Shown: piece after piece, positions 19,155 through 28,070 of the stretch
Numbering within the stretch: the stretch's first letter is position 1
Layout of the letters: every line of letters begins with the position of its first letter
From: Desulfobulbaceae bacterium
GTDB lineage: Bacteria; Desulfobacterota; Desulfobulbia; Desulfobulbales; Desulfocapsaceae
Length of the DNA stretch: 64,000 nucleotides
Reading direction: 5' to 3'
Assembly (NCBI GenBank): GCA_003249645.1
Contig: QKIH01000033.1
Coordinates: 1 to 64,000 of the forward strand
Notes under the pieces: model-generated
What the model was told of the DNA's origin: nothing
Databases searched by the model: none
The model's input: the letters and a program-made list of their open reading frames with translations, nothing else
Program-made: the position numbers and the translations under genes

Positions 19155-19163
19155 GCAGTGATT

Positions 19164-19200
19164 AAACCGGAGAAGAACATTTCTTCTCCGGTTTTTCTTT
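19164..19200 (+). terminator. Terminator of the hydrogenase-related operon
   Basis: A perfect stem, AACCGGAGAAG with its complement around a short AACAT-type loop, is followed by TTTTTCTTT. It begins 10 bp after the last stop codon and marks the end of the operon. Confidence 0.9.
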
Positions 19201-19568
19201 CTGATTCTTCTCATTTTTAAGATCGCCCTTTACAGAAACAGGGTTGTCCTGCCCCTCCGCCTACTCTAAATCTGCCTGCAACTTTACATATTATTTCAGC
19301 CATATATAGCATATGCACGCTCGCCACAACGAAAACCGTGTACACCGATTCAACAGCTGAAAAAAATTTGAAATCAATCGAAGAACAACTCTTTTCAGCA
19401 ATTTCCTTTTTTATCAGGCCTTAGCTGCATATATCGGATATAAAACAGCGGCATGGCAAGCCCTCATCTGCCACACTCGATCAATTTGCAGTAGACTTTC
19501 ACAGCCAAAGTAGACTATGTTTCAGGCTGGTTGAAGTTTTATTAGTACAGAAATATGATGGTAGGATT
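19201..19568. other. Intergenic region without recognised features
   Basis: AT-rich interval of 368 bp. No ORF, tRNA-like fold or clear promoter was recognised apart from a weak GGTAGG ribosome site just before the 19569 ATG. Confidence 0.4.
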
Positions 19569-19868
19569 ATGGTTACAGCAGCAACAATTTTTTCGGCACT
19601 CTTTTCAGCAGTATTCCTTGTTATCTATTGGGTAGCTATCGTTATCGGCTGGTTTATTGCCATCCCGGTTGTCATTCTTTTTGTTACCTGGCTTACAGAC
19701 CTGGCAAGAGGGACACAATACACATCCAGATTTATTGCATTGCTCAAGGATTACATTCCAAAACCGGCAGAAAAAGTCCTTTGCCCGGTATGTGAGCAAA
19801 ATGTGGAAGAGCACCCTGAAGAAGGTCACAATTATTGTTACGCATGTGGAAAAAGCTTAGCCCACTAA
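19569..19868 (+). CDS. Small membrane protein with C-terminal zinc ribbon
   Basis: A 99-residue protein. The first 45 residues are strongly hydrophobic and form one long or two short membrane helices. Residues 70-97 hold CPVC and CYAC, a cytoplasmic zinc ribbon. No family is recognised. It stands alone between the hydrogenase-related operon and the dehydrogenase genes. Confidence 0.7.
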   Translation: MVTAATIFSALFSAVFLVIYWVAIVIGWFIAIPVVILFVTWLTDLARGTQYTSRFIALLKDYIPKPAEKVLCPVCEQNVEEHPEEGHNYCYACGKSLAH

Positions 19869-20335
19869 GCTTTTCGCACATCGAACAAAAGACTTTTCAG
19901 CACCAGGATTTTTTTCTGAGCTTAGTCGCTGACACCTTTGTCAGCTGCATGGAATATTTGCGCTCTTCGTTCTTTCGAATAGATTTTTCCATAACAGTAA
20001 GACCTGCAACAGTCGGTGTTCATCATCATTATACCACTCTCAACCTATCACAATATTCCCCTTTCAACATAACAAGAACCAGCTCAGCCGGCCAATAGTT
20101 TTACAGCTGTCTATATCATAACAAGTGGGATTTATTCCATTTAGCGTAAATACCACCTGTGAGTCACAGCTCAAACAATGACTCTGCACCAGGCATTTGA
20201 TCATTTAAACCTCATCATGGTCATAATCGTTACAACGTATTCTTGCATGGTGCAGGTGATTTTTCTTCACTTGCCAAGGCTTCACTGCAGAGTTACCGTT
20301 TTAGCAACAGGTTGTTTCCTAGAAGGGAGGATTCT
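19869..20335. other. Intergenic region without recognised features
   Basis: A 467-bp interval. A short frame continues past 19869, but its product (Ser/His-rich, no ribosome site) looks accidental. GGGAGG just before 20336 is the ribosome site of the next gene. Nothing else is supported. Confidence 0.4.
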
Positions 20336-20962
20336 ATGAAAGTGCTCATTATCGGCGGAACACGCGGTATCGGCTATGCCCTCACCACTCTGCTTGCCGG
20401 AGAAGGCGATATTACAACGACGGTTCTTGCCAGAAATCCCGAGAAAATTAACGCTGAGTTTACGCAGGTCAGGGTAATTAAGGGTAGTGCCGCGGATGGT
20501 TCAACAATGCAATCCGCCATGAAAGATCAGGATGCGGTCGTATCCTGTATCGGTGTTCCAATCACCTTCAAACCGGTTACACTCTTTTCAACCGCCGCAT
20601 CTCATCTTGTCTCCTATGGAACGCCTGAGCAAAAGATCATCTGTGTCACCGGAATCGGAGCAGGCGACACCAAAAGCCATGGTGGTTTCCTTTATGACAA
20701 AATATTTAAGCCGCTGCTTTTAAAAACTATTTATGAAGATAAAGACCGGGAAGAAGAAATTATCCGGACAAGCAGTCTCAACTGGCAGATCATTCGACCG
20801 GCTGGGCTTACAAACGGCAAGCGTACAGGAAAATACAAGATCATTACTGATCTGGCCGGTATCACCTCAAGATGGATCAGCAGAAGGGATGTGGCCGACT
20901 ATATCCTGAAAGAACTCAGAAATCCGTCACATTTTGGCCAGACACCTCTTCTAACTTATTAG
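20336..20962 (+). CDS. NAD(P)-binding Rossmann protein (atypical SDR, NmrA-like)
   Basis: A 208-residue protein starting at ATG 20336, behind GGGAGG; a longer reading from 20243 lacks a ribosome site. The N-terminal GGTRGIGYAL is a dinucleotide-binding motif. Later strands contain VVSCIGVP and VTGIGAGD, with RPAGLTNG toward the end, the pattern of atypical short-chain dehydrogenases that act as reductases or epimerases (NAD(P)H-binding, PF13460-like). The catalytic Tyr-x3-Lys of classical SDRs is not seen. Substrate unknown. It ends nine bases from gnd, which converges on it. Confidence 0.82.
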   Translation: MKVLIIGGTRGIGYALTTLLAGEGDITTTVLARNPEKINAEFTQVRVIKGSAADGSTMQSAMKDQDAVVSCIGVPITFKPVTLFSTAASHLVSYGTPEQKIICVTGIGAGDTKSHGGFLYDKIFKPLLLKTIYEDKDREEEIIRTSSLNWQIIRPAGLTNGKRTGKYKIITDLAGITSRWISRRDVADYILKELRNPSHFGQTPLLTY

Positions 20963-20971
20963 ACAGAAGTT

Positions 20972-22420
20972 TTACTTCGAATAGGCTGTTGAGGTTGTGT
21001 CTCCGCCTTCACCTGTCCAGTTGGTATGAAACCACTTGCCGCGTGGCTTATCGACTCGCTCATACATGTGAGCACCGAAATAATCGCGCTGAGCCTGAAG
21101 CAGATTTGCCGGCAGAATACTTGTCCGCAAACCGTCATAGTAGGCAAGAGAAGCACTCAGGCAGGGCATCGGAATTCCCAGGATAATCCCCTGACCAAGA
21201 ACATTTCGCAGTCCCTGCTGAGCATGGGTGATCTCTTCTGTAAAATAGGGGTCAAGCAGCAGATTGGGGAGTGCTGCATTACGCTGATAACCTTTTGTAA
21301 TCTCGTCAAGAAAGACAGAACGAATAATACATCCGGCACGCCAGATTCTGGCGATCTCACCCATATTCAGGTTCCATTGCTTGTCGTCTGAAACCGCCTG
21401 CATCAGGCCGAACCCCTGAGTATAGGAAATAAGTTTCGCTGCATACAGTGCCTTCTCAAGATCTGCCAGCATGACATCTTTATCGCCATTAAACTGCCCA
21501 TCAGGACCTTTCAACTGTTTTGAGGCAGTAACACGCAGATCTTTAAAACTGGAAAGACATCTGGCAAAAACTGATTCACTGATCAGTGAGAGCGGCGTCC
21601 CTGCATCAAGAGCATTAATGACTGTCCATTTGCCGGTTCCTTTCTGGCCTGCAGCATCGAGGATTTTATTCAGCAGATAGTCTCCTGCTTCATCTTTATA
21701 ACCGGTTATCTCTGCAGTGATTTCTATAAGATAGCTGGATAATTTACCCTGATTCCATTTTGTGAAAGCGTCATGAATTTCTTCCGGTATAAGGCCTATA
21801 CCGGAACGCATAAGATGATAGATTTCGCAGATAATCTGCATGTCACCATACTCAATACCGTTATGAACCATTTTAACAAAATGTCCTGCCCCGGCTGGTC
21901 CCATCCAGGTACAGCATTTCTGGCCGTCCGCTGCCTCGGCCGCTGCCGCCAGAAAGATCGGCTTTACATGCTCCCAGGCAGCAACTGAACCACCAGGCAT
22001 GATGGAAGGCCCTTTCAAAGCACCCTCTTCTCCGCCAGAAACCCCGGTACCAATATAGAGCATGCCTTTTGATTCAAGGTATTCAAATCGCCTGATGGTA
22101 TCATGATAATCAGAGTTGCCGCCATCTATTACGATGTCGCCCTTATCAAGATAAGGCAGCAGCTGCTCGATAAACTGATCTACCGGCTCACCGGCCTTAA
22201 CCATCATCATAATCTTTCTCGGCGACTCAAGACTGTTGACAAAGTCTTCCACCTGCTCGAAACCGACTATCTTTTTCCCTAGCGCACGGCCACCCAAAAA
22301 CAGCTCGGTTTTCTCATAGGTTCGGTTAAATACCGAGACTGAAAAACCTCTCGATTCTATGTTGAGTACAAGGTTTTCACCCATGACCGCCAGACCGGCG
22401 ACACCAAATTGCTGTTTCAT
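20972..22420 (-). CDS. gnd: 6-phosphogluconate dehydrogenase, decarboxylating
   Basis: A 482-residue enzyme of the full-length type. It oxidises 6-phosphogluconate to ribulose-5-phosphate and CO2 with NADP+, in the oxidative pentose phosphate pathway. Recognised features are the N-terminal GLAVMGENL cofactor motif, VIDGGNSDYHDT, the substrate signature GTGVSGGEEGALKGPS-x-MPGG, the catalytic lysine in HFVKMVHNGIEYGDMQ, and the C-terminal NWTGEGGDTTS tail. No zwf lies next to it. A 41-codon ORF ends 10 bp before its start. Confidence 0.96.
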   Translation of the reverse strand: MKQQFGVAGLAVMGENLVLNIESRGFSVSVFNRTYEKTELFLGGRALGKKIVGFEQVEDFVNSLESPRKIMMMVKAGEPVDQFIEQLLPYLDKGDIVIDGGNSDYHDTIRRFEYLESKGMLYIGTGVSGGEEGALKGPSIMPGGSVAAWEHVKPIFLAAAAEAADGQKCCTWMGPAGAGHFVKMVHNGIEYGDMQIICEIYHLMRSGIGLIPEEIHDAFTKWNQGKLSSYLIEITAEITGYKDEAGDYLLNKILDAAGQKGTGKWTVINALDAGTPLSLISESVFARCLSSFKDLRVTASKQLKGPDGQFNGDKDVMLADLEKALYAAKLISYTQGFGLMQAVSDDKQWNLNMGEIARIWRAGCIIRSVFLDEITKGYQRNAALPNLLLDPYFTEEITHAQQGLRNVLGQGIILGIPMPCLSASLAYYDGLRTSILPANLLQAQRDYFGAHMYERVDKPRGKWFHTNWTGEGGDTTSTAYSK

Positions 22421-22430
22421 ACTCTCTCCG

Positions 22431-22556
22431 CTACTGGTTGAGCTGCTCTAGGATTTTTGCAATGATTTCCTCTGTCGTACCGCCAATACCGAAAATAATG
22501 CCGGTTTGTGAATCTTCAAGTGTATTGAGCAGACTGTCTGTCAGTGATTTGCTCAT
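22431..22556 (-). CDS. Candidate 41-residue leader or small protein upstream of gnd
   Basis: An ATG at 22556 opens a 41-codon frame ending in TAG at 22431, only 10 bp before the gnd ATG, so translation could be coupled. The product has a regular pattern (SLLNTLEDSQTGIIFGIGG followed by TTEEIIAKILEQLNQ) and looks protein-like. No strong ribosome site precedes it and no homologue is known to me. Confidence 0.4.
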   Translation of the reverse strand: MSKSLTDSLLNTLEDSQTGIIFGIGGTTEEIIAKILEQLNQ

Positions 22557-22849
22557 ATTTTGTGAGTCATTGATACAAAAACGTGAATCAGAACCACCAT
22601 GAAGAACAGAATAATCAGCAATAGATTGACATCAAGGCAAAGAAAGGCCTTAAATTATGAAACATCTTCTGCTAGATTAAACACCAGCCTTGCAGTAACC
22701 AGTACAACCTGTGCTATTTGAATGTTTATGTGACTGCCTCTTTCTTCATTTGCATGAGATACACGGCATTACAGATGTAAAATCCTGCAGAATCTTAGTG
22801 ACCGGTGTAATTCATGTTAACTATCAAAATATATAACTGCTAAAAGCCA

Positions 22850-23611
22850 ATGAGTAGCCTGTACCAATTTAACCCAGATATCTGGATCAACGATATCAAG
22901 CTTGACGATTATGACGTTCGGAATGTGTTAATCACCGATCAAAAAAATGCTGTCATATGGGATACACAATCACATCCTGAAGATATTAACTGTTTCCTGC
23001 CTCATATTAAGGATAAAAAAATTACGGTCATTTACAGTCATGCTGACTGGGATCACATATGGGGAACAACTGCACTCCCTTATAAAGATGCCAGAATAAT
23101 TGGACACGATCTTTGCTTAAGCCGTTTTTCAAGCGATGCGCCGGTAAAATTGTCCGAAATGCAAAGATCAAATCCTCATCGATTCGAAAATATTCACCTG
23201 CTGTCGCCAACAGACACTTTCAGCAGCGACCTAACTCTTAATTTTGATAAATTTTCATTAGAGCTTCATCATTTGCCCGGACATACTCTAGATTCTATCG
23301 CAGCATTTCTGCCTGATAAAGGAATTCTGTTAATCGGCGATGCAATTGAAACCCCTTTTCCTTTTGTTCCACCTGATTGCCCGCTAAGTCGTTGGATAGA
23401 AGAACTTAAAAGGTGGCAGGCTGATCATCGAATACAAACGGTAATCCCCTCTCATGGGCCAATTGGCGGGCGGGAGCAAATTAAAAATACCATTGACTAT
23501 CTAGAAAACCTAAAAACAGGAATTGAAAACAAACTTCCTGCCGATGTGACTGATTTTTATTATAAAACGCATGAAGAAAATTTACGAAATGTTCAAAACT
23601 TGACGCACTAA
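22850..23611 (+). CDS. MBL-fold metallo-hydrolase
   Basis: A 253-residue protein of the metallo-beta-lactamase fold. Metal motifs are in order: SHADWDHIWG (HxxxDH type), PGHTLDS, LIGDAIE and PSHGPIGG. These four give a di-metal hydrolase active site. The closest style is the general hydrolase group that includes glyoxalase II-like and flavoprotein-free enzymes. Substrate unknown. The ribosome site is weak. It begins a run of small AT-richer genes on the plus strand. Confidence 0.85.
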   Translation: MSSLYQFNPDIWINDIKLDDYDVRNVLITDQKNAVIWDTQSHPEDINCFLPHIKDKKITVIYSHADWDHIWGTTALPYKDARIIGHDLCLSRFSSDAPVKLSEMQRSNPHRFENIHLLSPTDTFSSDLTLNFDKFSLELHHLPGHTLDSIAAFLPDKGILLIGDAIETPFPFVPPDCPLSRWIEELKRWQADHRIQTVIPSHGPIGGREQIKNTIDYLENLKTGIENKLPADVTDFYYKTHEENLRNVQNLTH

Positions 23612-23658
23612 TTGTGAACAGATAGAACAAGACAAACCCTAAAAGAATAGAAGATGAC

Positions 23659-24138
23659 ATGGAAATAGTAATCGCTGAATCAAAAGACTGTGAACTTCTT
23701 TCTTCGATTGTCAGTCTAAGCAACAAAGATGTTGCTGACTTATTTTCGCTCAATTTCGAGAATGCGCCTAAACATCCATCTTTTTGCAATCCAGACTGGA
23801 TACTCTCCGATTTAGAAAGAGGGCAGCAATATTTTATTTCATTAGAAGATGGTATATCAACAGGGTGCGTTGCTTTTGAGCAACCAGATAATAACACGGC
23901 ATATTTAAACAGATTATCAGTTTTGCCAAAGTTTCGAAACAGGGGCACAGGCTCAAAGCTGGTGAACCATATAATCGATTATTCAAAAGAAAAAGACATA
24001 ACGACAATCAGTATCGGGATTATAGCCGAGCATATCAAACTGAAAGAGTGGTATGTAAAACTTGGCTTTATCGAAGGTGGGACAAAAAAGTTCAGTCATC
24101 TCCCTTTTAATGTGCTGTATATGAATTATAAACTATAA
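23659..24138 (+). CDS. GNAT-family N-acetyltransferase
   Basis: A 159-residue protein with the acetyl-CoA fold. The strand ending LNRLSVLPKFRNRGTGSKLV contains the R/Q-x-x-G-x-G/A pyrophosphate loop (RNRGTG). The following strand TTISIGIIAEHIKLKEWYVKLGF is the usual motif B with the late tyrosine. Acceptor unknown. It lies 47 bp after the MBL gene. Confidence 0.85.
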   Translation: MEIVIAESKDCELLSSIVSLSNKDVADLFSLNFENAPKHPSFCNPDWILSDLERGQQYFISLEDGISTGCVAFEQPDNNTAYLNRLSVLPKFRNRGTGSKLVNHIIDYSKEKDITTISIGIIAEHIKLKEWYVKLGFIEGGTKKFSHLPFNVLYMNYKL

Positions 24139-24205
24139 AACTGCTGGAAATGTGCATTCAGGTTTCAGGATGAAATTCGGTTTACCTACCATTATACGAT
24201 GAAAA

Positions 24206-24514
24206 ATGAACCCTCAAAAAGTTGTCCGGAGCAAGGTTAACCTGCTTACCGACTTACCAAATATCGGCAAGGAAATGGAAAAAGATCTTAAACTGATCGG
24301 AATTCATGATCCTGAACAGTTAAAAGGGAAATCTCCATATGACCTGTATAATTTATTGTGCAGGAAAACAGGTAAAATACATGATGTCTGCGTAATAGAT
24401 GTCTTTCTTTCCATAACACGATTCATGAATGGGGAAGAACCGCAACCGTGGTGGAAATACACCCAGGAAAGAAAAGAATATCTAGAAAATAACAACTATC
24501 GCTCTTTCGGTTAA
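24206..24514 (+). CDS. Cdd1-like (pathogenicity locus) helix-hairpin-helix protein
   Basis: A 102-residue protein resembling the Cdd1 (PF11731) family. A helix-hairpin-helix segment (LLTDLPNIGKEMEKDLKLIG, residues about 13-32) is followed by the conserved HDPEQLKGKSPYDLYNLLC region and the tail FMNGEEPQPWWKYTQ. The fold suggests nucleic-acid binding, but the function of the family is not established. It sits between GNAT and MerR genes on the same strand. Confidence 0.75.
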   Translation: MNPQKVVRSKVNLLTDLPNIGKEMEKDLKLIGIHDPEQLKGKSPYDLYNLLCRKTGKIHDVCVIDVFLSITRFMNGEEPQPWWKYTQERKEYLENNNYRSFG

Positions 24515-24560
24515 GCGTGCTGGCTGAAAGCTCCTCTCATTGCTTCCACCTCATCATTTC

Positions 24561-24920
24561 ATGAATATCAGAAAATTTTCAGAGCTTACAGGCATGACAG
24601 CTCACACCATAAGATATTATGAAAAAATCGGTTTATTTAAGAAGATAAACCGCAATGACAGCGGCCATCGTGATTTTAGTCTCGAAGATGTGACATGGGC
24701 AGAATTCATAAAAAGATTAAAAGACACCGGCATGCCCTTAGATCAGATTCTTGAATATGCAAACTTACGTGAACAAGGACAACATACCGCAGGTTCTCGT
24801 ATGGCTCTCCTGGAAGAACATGCCATGGCTCTTGAGAGAAAAATCGCGACAGAACAGCATAACCTAAATAAATTAAAAGATAAAATCAGATACTACGAGA
24901 CTCTCAAAGATATCTCTTGA
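24561..24920 (+). CDS. MerR-family transcriptional regulator
   Basis: A 119-residue regulator from the ATG at 24561; an upstream TTG at 24540 is less likely. The N-terminal winged helix reads ELTGMTAHTIRYYEKIGLF, the standard MerR DNA-binding motif. A long C-terminal coiled coil (about 80-119) serves dimerisation. No metal-binding cysteines are present, so it is of the small-molecule or stress-sensing type (AdhR/NmlR-like). Its stop codon lies inside the -35 box of the next promoter, which has the 19-bp spacer that MerR proteins act on. Confidence 0.88.
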   Translation: MNIRKFSELTGMTAHTIRYYEKIGLFKKINRNDSGHRDFSLEDVTWAEFIKRLKDTGMPLDQILEYANLREQGQHTAGSRMALLEEHAMALERKIATEQHNLNKLKDKIRYYETLKDIS

Positions 24921-24947
24921 CTTAGAGTTCACTCTAACTTGTATGCT
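24917..24947 (+). promoter_or_regulatory. MerR-type promoter with 19-bp spacer and palindromic operator
   Basis: TTGACT (24917-24922) and TATGCT (24942-24947) are separated by 19 bp, too long for unaided RNA polymerase and typical of MerR-controlled promoters. The spacer holds the palindrome TTAGAGT-TC-ACTCTAA (24922-24937). The MerR gene ends within this site; the CMD-family and LysE genes follow. Confidence 0.8.
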
Positions 24948-24986
24948 TGATCAAAATTAACCATTACAACTTATGAGGAGGGAACC

Positions 24987-25373
24987 ATGGAAAATTCAAG
25001 ATTTTCAGAGGGACTGAAAAAATTAAAGGAAATTGACGGAACAGCTGGTCAAAAAGTAATCGATAGCCTTCAGGTAATTGCTCCGGACCTTGCAAAGTAC
25101 ACCATTGAATTTCCCTTTGGTGACATTTATCAAAGAAAAGGATTGGATTTAAAGAGCAGGGAAATTGCTACAATTGCTGCTCTGACCGCATTAGGCCATT
25201 GCCTGCCGCAGTTGAATGTACACATAAATGGTGCTTTGAATGTAGGCTGCAAGCCGGAGGAAATTGTCGAAACAATCATTCAGATGGCTGTATATGCAGG
25301 ATTCCCCGCAGCACTAAACGGGATGTTTGTTGCTAAAGAAGTATTTATAGAAAGAGGAATAATAAAGGCCTAA
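24987..25373 (+). CDS. Carboxymuconolactone decarboxylase-family protein
   Basis: A 128-residue protein of the CMD/AhpD-like fold, with a strong ribosome site (GAGGAGGG). The family core is clear: KSREIATIAALTALGHCLPQ, then HINGALNVGC and EEIVETIIQMAVYAGFP. It lacks the CxxC of AhpD peroxidase partners; single cysteines lie near LGHC and VGC. It may act as a lactone decarboxylase-like or stress enzyme. It is the first gene after the MerR-type promoter. Confidence 0.87.
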   Translation: MENSRFSEGLKKLKEIDGTAGQKVIDSLQVIAPDLAKYTIEFPFGDIYQRKGLDLKSREIATIAALTALGHCLPQLNVHINGALNVGCKPEEIVETIIQMAVYAGFPAALNGMFVAKEVFIERGIIKA

Positions 25374-25470
25374 GCATACAAAATGTCCTTTGACGATATC
25401 ACCTAGGGCCATTCAACATACCGTTAAATGACACAAAATAACAAAACAATATAATCAGGGGTGAAAATTG

Positions 25471-26085
25471 ATGATCAGCACAGAATTTTTTATAACTTCA
25501 TTGGTTGTAATCTTAATTCCTGGAACAGGTGTGATTTATACCATATCAAACGGCCTGTTTGCAGGTTGGCAAGCCAGCATCGCTGCTGCTTTCGGCTGTA
25601 CTGCTGGTATCATTCCCCATTTGATTGCAAGCATTCTCGGGCTATCAGCAATACTGCATACAAGTGCACTTGCTTTCCAATGTGTTAAATATGCAGGTGT
25701 GACCTATCTTTTCTACCTTTCATGGACGATGTGGAGAGAAACAGGTGCGCTGAAACTTGGCTCAGATCAGTCGCCCAAAGGATTGTGGCAAATCATTAGA
25801 AGAGGCTTTCTGATTAACATTCTCAATCCAAAGCTCTCAATATTTTTTCTCGCATTCCTTCCACTTTTCGTCTCTGCAGATTCAGCCTCGCCAACATCAC
25901 AAATGGTCATTCTCAGCATCATCTTTATGGTGATGACGTTTATCATATTCGTGCTTTACGGACTTTCGGCAAACAGGGCAAGCAGGTATCTTTTACATTC
26001 ACCCCGATATATAGCACGGCTGCAACGGTCATTTGCTGCAATCTTTGCGATCCTTGGAGCAAAACTGGCAATGACTGAGCAATAA
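25471..26085 (+). CDS. LysE/RhtB-family exporter
   Basis: A 204-residue inner-membrane protein with six hydrophobic helices. The early segment LIPGTGVIYTISNGLFAGW carries the P-G-P-like motif of the LysE/RhtB amino-acid exporters, and GFLINILNPKLSIFFLAFLP is the second family signature. The ATG at 25471 is preferred over the TTG one codon earlier. It lies about 95 bp after the CMD gene and probably shares the MerR-controlled promoter, so it may export a toxic metabolite. Confidence 0.88.
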   Translation: MISTEFFITSLVVILIPGTGVIYTISNGLFAGWQASIAAAFGCTAGIIPHLIASILGLSAILHTSALAFQCVKYAGVTYLFYLSWTMWRETGALKLGSDQSPKGLWQIIRRGFLINILNPKLSIFFLAFLPLFVSADSASPTSQMVILSIIFMVMTFIIFVLYGLSANRASRYLLHSPRYIARLQRSFAAIFAILGAKLAMTEQ

Positions 26086-26094
26086 AGAAAACTC

Positions 26095-26130
26095 TGAGGA
26101 TGGTGGAAAAACATCTTCCATCCATCCTCA
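26095..26130. terminator. Hairpin terminator between convergent genes
   Basis: TGAGGATGG-TGGAA pairs with TTCCA-T-CCATCCTCA (one bulge) around a 7-base loop. On the minus strand it is followed by a T-rich stretch, so it should end the outer-membrane protein transcript, and perhaps the LysE transcript too. Confidence 0.7.
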
Positions 26131-26142
26131 CGTTAGGAATAA

Positions 26143-26637
26143 TTAGAATCCGATCCGGACTGCAGTACCTAAGAAGACCGTGTCTGTGTCGATATCTGTC
26201 CGATCATTATCCAGTTCCGCTTTATCATTGAAACGGTACAGTCCATATATATCGAGATAAATTGATGGAAGCAGTTCAAGATTCAGTCCTGCTCGCAGTG
26301 CAAAAAACGGTTCGTCAGCAAAAGAGCCGTCCCTATATTCTATACCAATTCCGGCACCTGCATAGATGCCGCTGCCAACAAGTATCCAGACCTGTGGATC
26401 GATTGCATCCTCGCCGTATTTATCAGGAAGAAATTCAACATCAGCTTCTATACCAATAAGGGACATCCAGTACTGATAGGAAGCGTACAGTGAATAGCCG
26501 TCCTCATCCACATTATCCACATCGATATCATCAATGGTTGTCCAGTAATTTGCGCCGACACCGAGTCTTGGTTCGCCGGCAAACGCACTAAACGGCAGGA
26601 CAAGAAGCATCAACAACATTACTCCCGCTTTTTTCAT
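26143..26637 (-). CDS. Outer-membrane beta-barrel protein
   Basis: A 164-residue protein with a clear signal peptide (KKAGVMLLMLLVLPFSAFA, cleaved before GEPRLG). The mature part alternates polar and hydrophobic residues in about eight strands and ends in a hydrophobic strand closing with Phe (VFLGTAVRIGF), the BAM recognition pattern. It is an OmpW/OmpA-barrel-sized porin-like protein with no further assignment. Two adjacent ATGs follow AGGAG, and the second (26637) has the best spacing. Confidence 0.8.
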   Translation of the reverse strand: MKKAGVMLLMLLVLPFSAFAGEPRLGVGANYWTTIDDIDVDNVDEDGYSLYASYQYWMSLIGIEADVEFLPDKYGEDAIDPQVWILVGSGIYAGAGIGIEYRDGSFADEPFFALRAGLNLELLPSIYLDIYGLYRFNDKAELDNDRTDIDTDTVFLGTAVRIGF

Positions 26638-26771
26638 CATTCTCTCCTGTATCATTTAATAAATTTTGGCAGTGACAATAAAAATCTGCTATTCCCCAAT
26701 CCAACTGACTACCAATAGTACTAGTATAGAAAGAGAATAACAATAACTGTCTTGCGGTAACTATAGAGGAC

Positions 26772-26813
26772 AAAAGAGAAAAGGCCGCGCCCCGGGTGAG
26801 GACACAGCCTTTT
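26772..26813 (-). terminator. Terminator of apbE
   Basis: AAAAGGC (26779-26785) and GCCTTTT (26807-26813) form the outer stem with a GC-rich interior, followed on the minus strand by TCTCTTTTG. It lies 23 bp after the apbE stop codon. Confidence 0.7.
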
Positions 26814-26835
26814 GGAATTCAAAGCAGGATATTTT

Positions 26836-27867
26836 TTATACACGCCAATTGGCGGACCCTTTTTTCTCACCATCTCTAGTGATGACCAGACATTCACAAT
26901 TTTTCTGTGAATTAATGAAACGAACACCTTCCACCGGCCCCATGACAAAGACAGAGGTAGAAAGAGCATCAGCATCCATAACCGTTGGGGCACTCACTGT
27001 TACACTGGATGACAGATCAGGCGAATGGCCGGTTTTTCCGTTGACGATATGGTGAAACAGTTTCTCCTTATCATAATACACTTCGTAGTTGCCCGAAGTT
27101 GCTACCGCACCGTTGTGCATCTTGATAATATCAGGAAAATGGCCCTTTTTGGCAGGATCCTGAACGGCTATAGTCCATGGTTTTGCATTGGCTCCATTAC
27201 CTGAGGTTTTTATATCGCCACCGGCATTGATCATGTGATTTGTTATGCCCTTGGCCGTCAGCAGAGCAGACGCCTGATCGACAATATAGCCTTTAGCGAT
27301 GCCATCCAGAGTGATTCCCATTTTCGGCCCGGCAAACTGAATACCGTTACCCTGAATCTGCAGTTTATCGCTGCCGATTGTATCAAGAAGAGCAAGTATA
27401 TCTTTCTCACCCGGCTGATGACTCTGGGCAAAACTTTCCTGATAAAGGTCCAGCAGCGGTTTCACGGTAATATCAAAGGCTCCGCCGGTCCGCTGATAAT
27501 AGTAAAGAGATTTTGAGACAAGCTCTGCCATTTCCGGAGCTAGGTATTCTACTTTACCCTGATCATTGAGCTCGGCAACCGGAGAGCTATTTCCAAATCT
27601 GGTCAGCAGCAGGTTAAGACGCTCAATCTCCTCAAGAGTCTCTCCAATGGCCTGCTCTGCCTGGTCCCTACTGTTATGAAGAACGGTGATTGTCACATAG
27701 GTACCCATTGTCAGATGGGTTTTGGTAACCTTGTACTCATTTCTACCGAACAAGACAGCCTCTGCTTTTGCCGCAGGAAGGACAACACCGGAGGCAAGCC
27801 CCAGACCAAGTAAACCGGAGAGTTTCAGAAAAGAACGTCTTTTTCGATCAAATTCCAAGTTTTTCAT
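26836..27867 (-). CDS. apbE: FAD:protein FMN transferase (ApbE family), Tat-exported
   Basis: A 343-residue enzyme that transfers FMN from FAD to threonine residues of exported flavoproteins such as Rnf and Nqr subunits. A twin-arginine signal (DRKRRSFLKLSG, residues 7-18) precedes a hydrophobic segment and an AKA cleavage region, so it acts in the periplasm. Family landmarks are MGTYVTITV, FDITVKPLLDLY, the MGITLDGIAKGYIVDQ motif, NAGGDI and the late metal-site segment VMDADALSTSVFVMG. A start 16 codons upstream is possible. No rnf/nqr genes are in the window. Confidence 0.9.
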   Translation of the reverse strand: MKNLEFDRKRRSFLKLSGLLGLGLASGVVLPAAKAEAVLFGRNEYKVTKTHLTMGTYVTITVLHNSRDQAEQAIGETLEEIERLNLLLTRFGNSSPVAELNDQGKVEYLAPEMAELVSKSLYYYQRTGGAFDITVKPLLDLYQESFAQSHQPGEKDILALLDTIGSDKLQIQGNGIQFAGPKMGITLDGIAKGYIVDQASALLTAKGITNHMINAGGDIKTSGNGANAKPWTIAVQDPAKKGHFPDIIKMHNGAVATSGNYEVYYDKEKLFHHIVNGKTGHSPDLSSSVTVSAPTVMDADALSTSVFVMGPVEGVRFINSQKNCECLVITRDGEKKGSANWRV

Positions 27868-28070
27868 AGTGCTACCCAGAAGTAGAAGATATGGGATACC
27901 ATCGTTGTTATTCATTACTTTCTCACCATAATCACAAAGCTGTCAATGAAAAGATTTTTTTCGGATAAGAAAGCAGAATAGCAGAAGAAATATGTGGCGC
28001 CATTCTAATTGATGATGGTTTTTCGTCATTCTTGATGTAAAAGAAACGTATTAAAAGGAGATTTTGCCCT

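Noticed and set aside
19835-20098. 87-codon ORF after the zinc-ribbon membrane protein
   Set aside because: It overlaps the end of a better gene, has no ribosome site, and shows no family pattern.
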